Below, in pieces: positions 1-4,656 of a stretch of 6,228 nt of DNA (its first letter is position 1; each line of letters opens with the position of its first letter). The position numbers were made by a program, and so were the translations under genes. The notes below the pieces were generated by a model. It was not told where the DNA came from, ran no database searches, and was given only the letters and a program-made list of their open reading frames with translations. The stretch comes from Chloroflexota bacterium (lineage in GTDB: Bacteria > Chloroflexota > Dehalococcoidia > E44-bin15): assembly GCA_015222405.1 (NCBI GenBank), contig JADFVG010000202.1, positions 1 through 6,228 on the forward strand, written 5' to 3'.

Positions 1-486
1 ATCCAAGAGCGAGGCATAAGAGCCCGGCTCCTCCCCCAAGCTCCCATGCCTGCCGCAGAGGATGGACTTGGCACACCCTATGGCGGGCACATCCAACAGA
101 AGGCCGAGATGGGAGGCAAGCCCCAGTCTCCTCGGGTGGGCAATGCCCTGAGCATCGGCAATGAATAGGTCGGGTATCAGAGTGAGCCGTTCACAGGCAG
201 CAAGGAGCAACGGCATCTCTCGAAATGAGAGAAGGCCGGGGATGTAAGGTAAGCTGAGCCCCTGCTCCACCACACTGCGCTCCACCAGGGCAAGATCAGG
301 AAGGCGAAGCACCACCACCGCCCCTTTTGCCATCCCACCCCTATCTGGAGCTGAAATATCGACACCGGCAACCAGACGAGGGGCATCGACCTCGCTCCGC
401 CTTGATACCTGAGAAGCAAGCCGGCGCTGAATCTCGTAGGCCTCAGCCACCGTTACCTGCCAGCTATGCAAAGGGCGCCCCTTCAT
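1..486 (-). CDS. nfi: Endonuclease V (deoxyinosine 3' endonuclease), 5' part, truncated by window edge
   Basis: Endonuclease V recognises deoxyinosine and other deaminated bases in DNA and nicks one phosphodiester bond 3' of the lesion, using Mg2+; it acts in the cytoplasm. The frame is open for 162 codons, from ATG at 486 to the left edge, with no stop in the window, so the C-terminus is missing. Visible family motifs are GVDIS at residues 41-45 (metal-binding Asp43), PYIPGLLSFRE at 80-90 (PYIP wedge with Tyr81; catalytic Glu90), ADAQGIAHPRR at 110-120 (Asp111, His117) and GCAKSILCG at 137-145 (Lys140). These correspond, shifted by 0-1 residue, to Asp43, Tyr80, Glu89, Asp110, His116 and Lys139 of the Thermotoga enzyme. 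The usual G after the third acidic residue is A here, a mild change. The LHSWQVT...AYEIQRRLA N-terminus is typical of the family and supports this start. The gene is divergent from rpsP. The identification is secure; activity depends on the unseen C-terminus. Confidence 0.95.
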   Translation of the reverse strand, partial: MKGRPLHSWQVTVAEAYEIQRRLASQVSRRSEVDAPRLVAGVDISAPDRGGMAKGAVVVLRLPDLALVERSVVEQGLSLPYIPGLLSFREMPLLLAACERLTLIPDLFIADAQGIAHPRRLGLASHLGLLLDVPAIGCAKSILCGRHGSLGEEPGSYASLLD

Positions 487-494
487 ATCAGCCA

Positions 495-523
495 ATTATA
501 TCCCCTGAAAACTCCATTGGCAA
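495..523 (-). promoter_or_regulatory. sigma70-type promoter of nfi
   Basis: On the minus strand, TTGCCA (518-523) is followed after exactly 17 bp by a perfect TATAAT (495-500). The nfi ATG begins at 486, only 8 nt beyond the -10 box. The predicted transcript would therefore start at about 486-488 and carry essentially no leader. No Shine-Dalgarno sequence lies in the few bases before the ATG. Sequence match only; the start site is inferred. Confidence 0.75.
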
Positions 524-540
524 CCTGAACCCGCAGCCCA

Positions 541-569
541 TTGACACTTCGCAGTTTATCGCCCATAAT
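541..569 (+). promoter_or_regulatory. sigma70-type promoter of the rpsP operon
   Basis: A perfect TTGACA (541-546) is followed after 17 bp by CATAAT (564-569, 5 of 6 consensus). Transcription should start near 576, giving a leader of about 15 nt that contains the rpsP ribosome-binding site GAGGGA (580-585). It lies back to back with the nfi promoter, and their -35 boxes are 17 bp apart (524-540), so the two polymerases would share one short regulatory segment. Confidence 0.8.
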
Positions 570-590
570 AGCTAACATTGAGGGACAGAT

Positions 591-854
591 ATGGTTAAGA
601 TTCGATTGCGTCGCACGGGAAAGAAGAAAAAGCCAAGCTATCGAGTGGTGATTGCCGATGCTCGTGCCCCTCGCGATGGCGACTTTATCGAGATCATCGG
701 TCACTATGACCCATTGACCGAGCCGCCAACTATTGTCATTGACGAGGAGAAGGCGTTGAAGTGGCTTAGGCAAGGCGCCCAGCCCACAGAAACGGTGTCC
801 AGCCTGCTAAATAAGGTTGGTATCATGGAGAAGTTTAAGGCAGCAAAAGCCTAG
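591..854 (+). CDS. rpsP: 30S ribosomal protein S16
   Basis: This is S16, a small-subunit protein that binds 16S rRNA early in 30S assembly. The 87-residue product has the family's normal length. It opens with the classic MVKIRLRRTGKKKKPSYRVV segment, followed by ADARAPRDGDFIEIIGHYDP (22-41) and a C-terminal part with WLRQGAQPTETVSSLL, all diagnostic. The ATG at 591 is preceded by GAGGGA at 580-585 with 5 nt spacing and is the conserved family start. It is the first gene of a likely rpsP-khpA-rimM-rex unit driven by the promoter at 541-569. Nothing is unusual in the protein. Confidence 0.98.
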   Translation: MVKIRLRRTGKKKKPSYRVVIADARAPRDGDFIEIIGHYDPLTEPPTIVIDEEKALKWLRQGAQPTETVSSLLNKVGIMEKFKAAKA

Positions 855-945
855 AATAGAAGGCCTTTGGAAAGGGAGCTCGAACAATACCAGGTACTAG
901 GAGGCATATCTTGGCAAGGTAACAAGGAACAAGTAATCGAGAAAG

Positions 946-959
946 CCCCTCATCAGGGG
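946..959 (+). promoter_or_regulatory. Small hairpin upstream of khpA that helps decide its start
   Basis: CCCCT (946-950), loop CATC, AGGGG (955-959) form a perfect 5-bp GC-rich stem. The AGGGG arm is the only Shine-Dalgarno-like sequence available to an in-frame ATG at 968, so it would be sequestered in the RNA. The second ATG at 989 has an unstructured AGAGGAG (973-979), which favours it. No U tract follows, so this is not a terminator. It could be a coincidental structure. Confidence 0.3.
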
Positions 960-988
960 TCACAGAAATGGTAGAGGAGACAAACAAC

Positions 989-1303
989 ATGAAAGAGCTG
1001 ATCGAGTATATTGCAAAGTCGATCGTCAATAAGCCGGAAGCGGTGGTGGTAACTGAGGAGCAGAGCAGCGAAAGGCTGATCCTTAAATTGCAGGTTGACC
1101 CCGAGGATACGGGGAGGGTGATCGGAAAACAGGGTCGGGTTGCTCAGGCGATGCGCACCCTGCTTAGAGTGATGGCAGTAAGGGAAGGAATCCGAGCAAA
1201 CCTGGAGATAGTTTCGGATCAGGAGATAGTTTCGGATCAGGAGATAGTTTCGGATCAGGAGATAGTTTCGGAGGCCGAGACCAGCCACGAGACCAGCGAG
1301 TAG
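989..1303 (+). CDS. khpA: KhpA-type KH-domain RNA-binding protein with repeat-extended tail
   Basis: This is a small single-KH-domain protein of the KhpA/YlqC family, an RNA chaperone-like factor that in Gram-positive bacteria partners with KhpB (Jag) and is commonly encoded between rpsP and rimM, as here. From the ATG at 989 the product is 104 residues. The KH domain covers about residues 1-76, with the RNA-binding GXXG loop as GKQG at 46-49 inside TGRVIGKQGR, and ends in the strand RANLEIV. Family members usually end near here (about 75-80 residues). This one continues with EIVSDQ repeated three times plus EIVS (73-94) and an acidic end, encoded by an 18-bp tandem repeat. The start at 989 is chosen because AGAGGAG lies 9 nt upstream and MKELIEYIAKS matches the family's N-terminus. 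ATG 968 would add seven residues but has a poor, hairpin-buried ribosome-binding site. Confidence 0.9.
   Translation: MKELIEYIAKSIVNKPEAVVVTEEQSSERLILKLQVDPEDTGRVIGKQGRVAQAMRTLLRVMAVREGIRANLEIVSDQEIVSDQEIVSDQEIVSEAETSHETSE
1204..1272 (+). repeat. 18-bp tandem repeat, 3.8 exact copies, in frame within khpA
   Basis: The unit GGAGATAGTTTCGGATCA occurs at 1204-1221, 1222-1239 and 1240-1257, followed by a 15-base partial copy at 1258-1272. I see no mismatches among the copies. Eighteen bases are six codons, so copy-number change by slippage would keep the frame and add or remove EIVSDQ units. The -1 frame through the repeat (GDSFGS) is also open. Confidence 0.97.
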
Positions 1304-1413
1304 TGGTTTTCCCATCCGCTGACCACACCCTCCTTCCAGGTGAGGTCATCAAGCTCCCGGGCAAGCCGCCTCGTTTTTTCGAACGCCTGGGCGAAGGGGA
1401 TGACTAGGCAGTC

Positions 1414-1950
1414 TTGAAGGTAAAGAAAGGCGAAACCATACCTCAGGATCCCCAGTTTATAGTCGTTGGTCGGGTGGTTGCCCCCTGGGGGATAAAGGGT
1501 GAGGTGAAGGTGGAGGCAATGACTGATTTCCCTGACCGATTCTCCCCCGGGGAAGAGGTTCACATTGATGGTTGCCCGTTAAGCATTGAACGGAGCAGGT
1601 GGCATAAGGGGAGGGTCATCCTTAAGCTTGCCACAGTGGATAGCCTTGAGGCGGCGGAGAGCCTTCGCGGGCGCTGGCTGGAAATCCCACAATCAAAGCT
1701 TCGCCCTCTCCCTCAAGACCAATATTATCAGTTTCAATTGACGGGACTGGAGGTTTGGACCACCGAGGGGAAGCTCCTCGGGCGCATCGTCGACATATTG
1801 CCCACAGGGAGTAACGACGTTTATGTGGTGCGTGGTGAGCACGGCGAGTTGCTCATCCCTGCTATTGAAGATGTAGTGAAATCGGTGGAGCTGGAAACGG
1901 GGCGCGTTGTAGTTGAGTTGATCCCAGGTTTGCTCCAGAGTCAAGCCTGA
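1414..1950 (+). CDS. rimM: Ribosome maturation factor RimM
   Basis: RimM binds ribosomal protein S19 and promotes late maturation of the 30S head. The product is 178 residues, normal for the family. The N-terminal RimM barrel spans about 15-95 with VVGRVVAPWGIKGEVKV (17-33). The C-terminal PRC-barrel spans about 103-175 with YYQFQLTGLEV (104-114), GSNDVYVVRG (132-141) and LIPAIEDVVKSVEL (147-160). The start is TTG at 1414; the nearest upstream ATG (1400) is in another frame and quickly hits a stop, and the next in-frame GTG would cut into the conserved first strand. No good Shine-Dalgarno precedes the TTG (only AGGC at 1406-1409), so initiation is probably weak or coupled to upstream translation. 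In many bacteria trmD and rplS follow rimM; here rex follows after 71 bp. Confidence 0.95.
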   Translation: MKVKKGETIPQDPQFIVVGRVVAPWGIKGEVKVEAMTDFPDRFSPGEEVHIDGCPLSIERSRWHKGRVILKLATVDSLEAAESLRGRWLEIPQSKLRPLPQDQYYQFQLTGLEVWTTEGKLLGRIVDILPTGSNDVYVVRGEHGELLIPAIEDVVKSVELETGRVVVELIPGLLQSQA

Positions 1951-2021
1951 GCCTAAAGAGGCCAGAAAGCTTTAAAATCGATCGTGCATTATTCCATACA
2001 TGAGCAAAGGTTGAGGATAAG

Positions 2022-2651
2022 ATGGCAGCGCCAATTCCTGAGGTGGTGATTCTTCGTCTGCCCCTATACTTTCGCGTTCTAACCCTCCTTCAAGATGAGA
2101 CCGAAATTGTAAGCTCGCAGGAGCTAGGTGCGCGACTGCAGATAACCCCGGCTCAAATCCGAAAGGACCTGAGCTACTTTGGCAAGTTCGGTATCCAGGG
2201 CAAAGGCTACAAAGTAAACCAGCTCCTGGGTGAACTGCGCCAGATTCTGGGGCTTGACCGCAAGTGGTCTGTGGTCCTTGTTGGCGTGGGGCGCCTGGGA
2301 AGAGCTATCCTAGACTATAGCACGTTGGGGCCCCACGGTTTCCACATCACGGCTGCCTTTGACACCGACCCACGGCAGATTGGCAAGAAAGTAGGACAGC
2401 TAATAGTGCAAGATATCGCCGTTCTCAGCGACGCGGTCAAGAATCAAGATCTCAACATTGGAATCGTCGCTGTGCCGCCATCTGAGGCGCAGGAGGTCAT
2501 CGACCGCCTGGTTAGCTGCGGCATCAAAGCCATCCTAAACTATGCCCCGGCCGCACCTGCGGTGCACAGTGATGTTCGGGTATATAACATCGACCCTGTG
2601 GTCGCCCTCCAAACCCTAACCTACCACCTAAAGTGCCTGAGCACCCCCTGA
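2022..2651 (+). CDS. rex: Redox-sensing transcriptional repressor Rex
   Basis: Rex is a homodimeric repressor that binds DNA when NAD+ is high and releases it when NADH rises; it typically controls fermentation and respiratory genes. The 209-residue product has the family's usual size. The N-terminal winged helix covers about 7-80, beginning IPEVVILRLPLYFRVL (family signature), with QIRKDLSYFGKFGIQGKGY (45-63) as recognition region. The Rossmann domain carries the dinucleotide loop GVGRLGRA (88-95), AFDTDP (112-117) and IVAVPPSEAQ (148-157); the end, YNIDPVVALQTLTYHL (188-203), matches the domain-swapped C-terminal helix region. The ATG has GAGGA at 2013-2017. It follows rimM by 71 bp with no convincing promoter between them, so it is probably co-transcribed. 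Its last 24 bp overlap the 3' end of convergent atpC. I found no convincing Rex operator in this window, so its targets are unknown from this sequence. Confidence 0.97.
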   Translation: MAAPIPEVVILRLPLYFRVLTLLQDETEIVSSQELGARLQITPAQIRKDLSYFGKFGIQGKGYKVNQLLGELRQILGLDRKWSVVLVGVGRLGRAILDYSTLGPHGFHITAAFDTDPRQIGKKVGQLIVQDIAVLSDAVKNQDLNIGIVAVPPSEAQEVIDRLVSCGIKAILNYAPAAPAVHSDVRVYNIDPVVALQTLTYHLKCLSTP

Positions 2652-3062
2652 CCTGGGCTTCCTCTTCCTCCGCTCAGCAACCTTAATCCGAATCAAAGCA
2701 CGGCGGAGCGACGCCTCGGCAGCGGTAAGGTCTATATCAGCGGGGCGAAGCTTGAGCCTCTCCTCGGCGTGGCGCTTGGCCTCCTCCGCCCTCTCGATGT
2801 CGATCTCCTCAGCCCTCTCGGCAGTATCGGCAAGCACAGTTACCCGATTCTGCATCACTTCAAAAAAGCCGCCAGTGACGAAAATTGCTGTCTCCTCATC
2901 CCCCTTCCTCACCACCAGCTCACCGGGCTGCAACATGGTGAGCAAGGGGGCGTGACTGGGAAGGATCGCCATCTGCCCTTCGATGCCAGGAGCGATGACC
3001 ACATCGACATCATCGGCGTAGACCACCCGCTCCGCAGTAACTATTTCAAACTTCAAAGGCAT
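2628..3062 (-). CDS. atpC: F1 ATP synthase epsilon subunit
   Basis: The epsilon subunit is part of the central stalk of the F1F0 ATP synthase, binding gamma and regulating ATP hydrolysis. The product is 144 residues, slightly long for the family. The N-terminal beta-sandwich (about 1-85) includes FEIVTAERVVYADDVDVV (5-22), GIEGQMAILPSHAPLLTML (26-44) and FVTGGFFEVMQNRVTVLADTAE (61-82). The C-terminal regulatory part (about 86-134) shows a charged helical hairpin rich in Glu, Arg and Lys, then a basic tail. The ATG at 3062 has GAGG (3068-3071) 5 nt upstream, and that site overlaps the TGA of the preceding DprA-like gene. Normally atpC follows atpD directly; here two unrelated genes intervene. 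The 3' end overlaps rex by 24 bp on the opposite strand, leaving no room for a terminator between them. Confidence 0.97.
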   Translation of the reverse strand: MPLKFEIVTAERVVYADDVDVVIAPGIEGQMAILPSHAPLLTMLQPGELVVRKGDEETAIFVTGGFFEVMQNRVTVLADTAERAEEIDIERAEEAKRHAEERLKLRPADIDLTAAEASLRRALIRIKVAERRKRKPRSGGAQAL

Positions 3063-3069
3063 AACAACC

Positions 3070-3771
3070 TCACAGCAGGTTCAAGGCTAACTGACTGACT
3101 TCTTCTACAGGCTTCGAGGCTGACTCTTCTAACGCCTTTCGTAAGTCACTTTGACGCTTGAGAGGAATCGCTGAGGCCTGCAGAAGCTTCCGATTCCCTT
3201 CCCTCCCAGCTAGTTCTTTCGAGTACGCAATAGCCCAAAGTGACTTCTTCTGGCGTACGCACTCCATCGCAGCGTTTATCGTTCCACCCCTTGCGCGAGC
3301 CTCGACAACAAACAGGGACATTGACAAGGCAACTATCACCTTGTTTCTTTCCATAGCCTGCCAAGACTTCCAAACCGCGTCGGGGTCAAACATTGAGATT
3401 GCCAAAAAGTTGCGACCTAAGTCAACAAGGGGCTTCAACTCTCGAACTAGCCTAAAGTAGTTTATGCCTTCAGGAAGCACTGCTATAGTGGCCCCACCAG
3501 CCTCGAGTGCTCCCCTATGCGCTTGTCGGTCAACACCACGGGCATAACCGCTTACCACCACAAAGCCTTTGTTGGCAGCTTCCCTACCGAACTTAAAGGC
3601 ATAGTCTTGTGCCTCAGGAGAGGCTTCGCGAGACCCACAAATACCTATCGCCCGCTTGCCCAAAAGGCCCAAATTGCCGATCACATAAAGTTGTGTATCA
3701 GCCAGAATACTTCTCAGCCCCTCTGGATACTCAGGGTTCGATGGTGAGATGACGGCATATTCAGTGTTCAT
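3070..3771 (-). CDS. Short DprA/Smf-like Rossmann (SLOG) protein, candidate ShosA-type partner
   Basis: The 233-residue product is a compact version of the DprA (Smf) fold. Canonical DprA loads RecA on single-stranded DNA during transformation and is much longer. From the M at 3771, an N-terminal lead-in (NPEYPEGL, LYVIGNLGLL) is followed by GICGSREAS (43-51), SGYARGVDRQAHRGALEAGG (74-93), VLPEGI (98-103), RNKVIVALS (142-150) and VVEARARGGTINAA (155-168). All are recognisable DprA blocks, but the usual SGT(L)NTA segment is altered and there is no C-terminal winged helix. The start at 3771 gives an ATGA overlap with the upstream gene, with AGGGAG 8 nt ahead; ATG 3777 is also in frame but sits only 2 nt from that site. 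The tight pairing with a ComF-like phosphoribosyltransferase suggests a role in the anti-phage/toxin-antitoxin pair ShosTA, where the DprA-like protein is the antitoxin. Family assignment is strong; the system role is inference. Confidence 0.85.
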   Translation of the reverse strand: MNTEYAVISPSNPEYPEGLRSILADTQLYVIGNLGLLGKRAIGICGSREASPEAQDYAFKFGREAANKGFVVVSGYARGVDRQAHRGALEAGGATIAVLPEGINYFRLVRELKPLVDLGRNFLAISMFDPDAVWKSWQAMERNKVIVALSMSLFVVEARARGGTINAAMECVRQKKSLWAIAYSKELAGREGNRKLLQASAIPLKRQSDLRKALEESASKPVEEVSQLALNLL

Positions 3772-4604
3772 TGCCATTGCTCCCTGGAGAGGTCAATACC
3801 TCCCAATGTGAATTTCGCATCCTTGGCAACGCTTATTCCAAAAACTTTAGCGGCACCAGCTACTCGCAAAGCTCTTGCTATCTCCTTCATGGTGCCGCCA
3901 GAACGCACCGTATCATCTACGATGAGCACATCTGCTCCCCTCCTGAGGTTTTCCACTTCCACGCTATTAGCTACCCTTGCGGCTACGTCCTCCTCGGTTT
4001 CTTCCTCATCCATCTCCTTCTGCGGGCCAGTCGGCCGAACTTTATCGGCTCGCACAAGCCGCCAACCCCTATTCACTGCAATGTCCTCTGCCCACCGTCC
4101 AGCAAGATCCGGCGTACTGGCGTCCGCCTTTGGAGCCGCCACAATGGCCCTGGCACTCCTTAGCCTTGGATGCCGAGCTATGAAAGCCTCCAATTCAGCA
4201 CATAGGTTCAACCATGCTTCTTCGTCCTTCGCATACTTTGCCCTGTAAATGAGGTCACCAACTCTTGTTCGAGCCCGTTGTTCCCATTTTTCGTATACTG
4301 TCCAAGGCGCTAGAGCGTAACACTCCTCGACTAACGGCGCTAGGTCAATGATAATGCGCGAACTCAACAAGTCAAGGAAGTCACGTAATGCGGTCTCCTC
4401 CCTGACGGCAGTAAGAGTGAATGCGTTACCAAACAATGCCCGATCAACGGAAACAATCTGAGCCAGATCTGCCTTCTCGAGGAGATCCTTCAAATTAGCC
4501 TGACCTTCCATATGTACTGTGAGCTTGTAATCCTTTGAACCTATGCGTATAAGGTCATAGTTATGAAAGCAACCACATTGCGGCATACCACACCACCAGA
4601 ACAT
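3768..4604 (-). CDS. ComF-like phosphoribosyltransferase, candidate ShosT-type toxin/effector
   Basis: The 278-residue product is a type I phosphoribosyltransferase of the ComF group, cytoplasmic, with no signal or membrane segment. The PRPP-binding loop is VLIVDDTVRSGGT at 226-238 with the two acidic residues Asp230-Asp231. LIYRAKYAKDEEAW (118-131) corresponds to the KY segment that opens the ComF catalytic domain, and IVAAPKADAS (154-163) is the next strand and loop. An acidic insertion EMDEEETEED (197-206) precedes the last strand. The first about 115 residues are not recognisable. They replace the usual ComF zinc ribbon, leaving only a Cys5/Cys10/Cys12/His14 cluster. The gene starts 11 nt after a -10 box with no ribosome-binding site; M7 (4586) or M32 (4511) are other possible starts. 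It overlaps the DprA-like gene by 4 bp (ATGA). Substrate and product are unknown. A ShosT-like role is inferred from the pairing; an orphan competence-derived pair is the alternative. Confidence 0.85.
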   Translation of the reverse strand: MFWWCGMPQCGCFHNYDLIRIGSKDYKLTVHMEGQANLKDLLEKADLAQIVSVDRALFGNAFTLTAVREETALRDFLDLLSSRIIIDLAPLVEECYALAPWTVYEKWEQRARTRVGDLIYRAKYAKDEEAWLNLCAELEAFIARHPRLRSARAIVAAPKADASTPDLAGRWAEDIAVNRGWRLVRADKVRPTGPQKEMDEEETEEDVAARVANSVEVENLRRGADVLIVDDTVRSGGTMKEIARALRVAGAAKVFGISVAKDAKFTLGGIDLSREQWQ

Positions 4605-4615
4605 CCGTTCTTTTA

Positions 4616-4644
4616 ATTATGACACGTGACAGCTAAATTGTCAA
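4616..4644 (-). promoter_or_regulatory. sigma70-type promoter of the PRTase/DprA-like pair
   Basis: On the minus strand TTGACA (4639-4644) is followed after 17 bp by CATAAT (4616-4621), the same boxes and spacing as the rpsP promoter. It lies in the 52-bp gap between atpD and the PRTase gene, so the pair can be transcribed apart from the ATP synthase operon. The predicted start near 4609 is about 5 nt before the ATG at 4604, giving a nearly leaderless message. Transcripts would continue into atpC, since no terminator is visible before it. Confidence 0.75.
4620..4643. repeat. TGACA direct and inverted repeats inside the pair's promoter (candidate operator)
   Basis: Reading the plus strand, TGACA occurs at 4620-4624 and 4627-4631 and its inverse TGTCA at 4639-4643. 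The last two form a perfect 5-bp inverted repeat with a 7-bp gap (TGACA-N7-TGTCA) that spans the spacer and touches the -35 box; CACGTG lies at 4623-4628. Such placement would suit a repressor of the pair. Part of the similarity is forced by the promoter boxes themselves, so the case is modest. Confidence 0.35.
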
Positions 4645-4656
4645 GCCTTCAGGCCC

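Noticed and set aside
864..875. CCTTT-GG-AAAGG hairpin after rpsP as a terminator.
   Set aside because: A 2-nt loop, a weak stem and no following T tract; read-through to khpA is expected.
1364..1392. T6 run after GC-rich sequence in the khpA-rimM gap as an intrinsic terminator.
   Set aside because: The only stem is GGC-AA-GCC, well away from the T run; too weak to call.
1255..1563. A 102-codon minus-strand frame with plausible-looking, GC3-rich sequence opposite the khpA end and rimM start.
   Set aside because: It overlaps the well-supported rimM and khpA frames, runs through the repeat, and matches no family I recognise; most likely a shadow.
1951..2021. Possible separate promoter or Rex operator before rex (CATTAT at 1987-1992).
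   Set aside because: No -35 box lies at 16-18 bp, and there is no TTGTGA/TCACAA-like inverted repeat.
3070..3771. Calling this gene dprA proper, a competence RecA loader.
   Set aside because: It is well short of canonical DprA, lacks the C-terminal winged helix, and is paired with a PRTase inside an atp operon.
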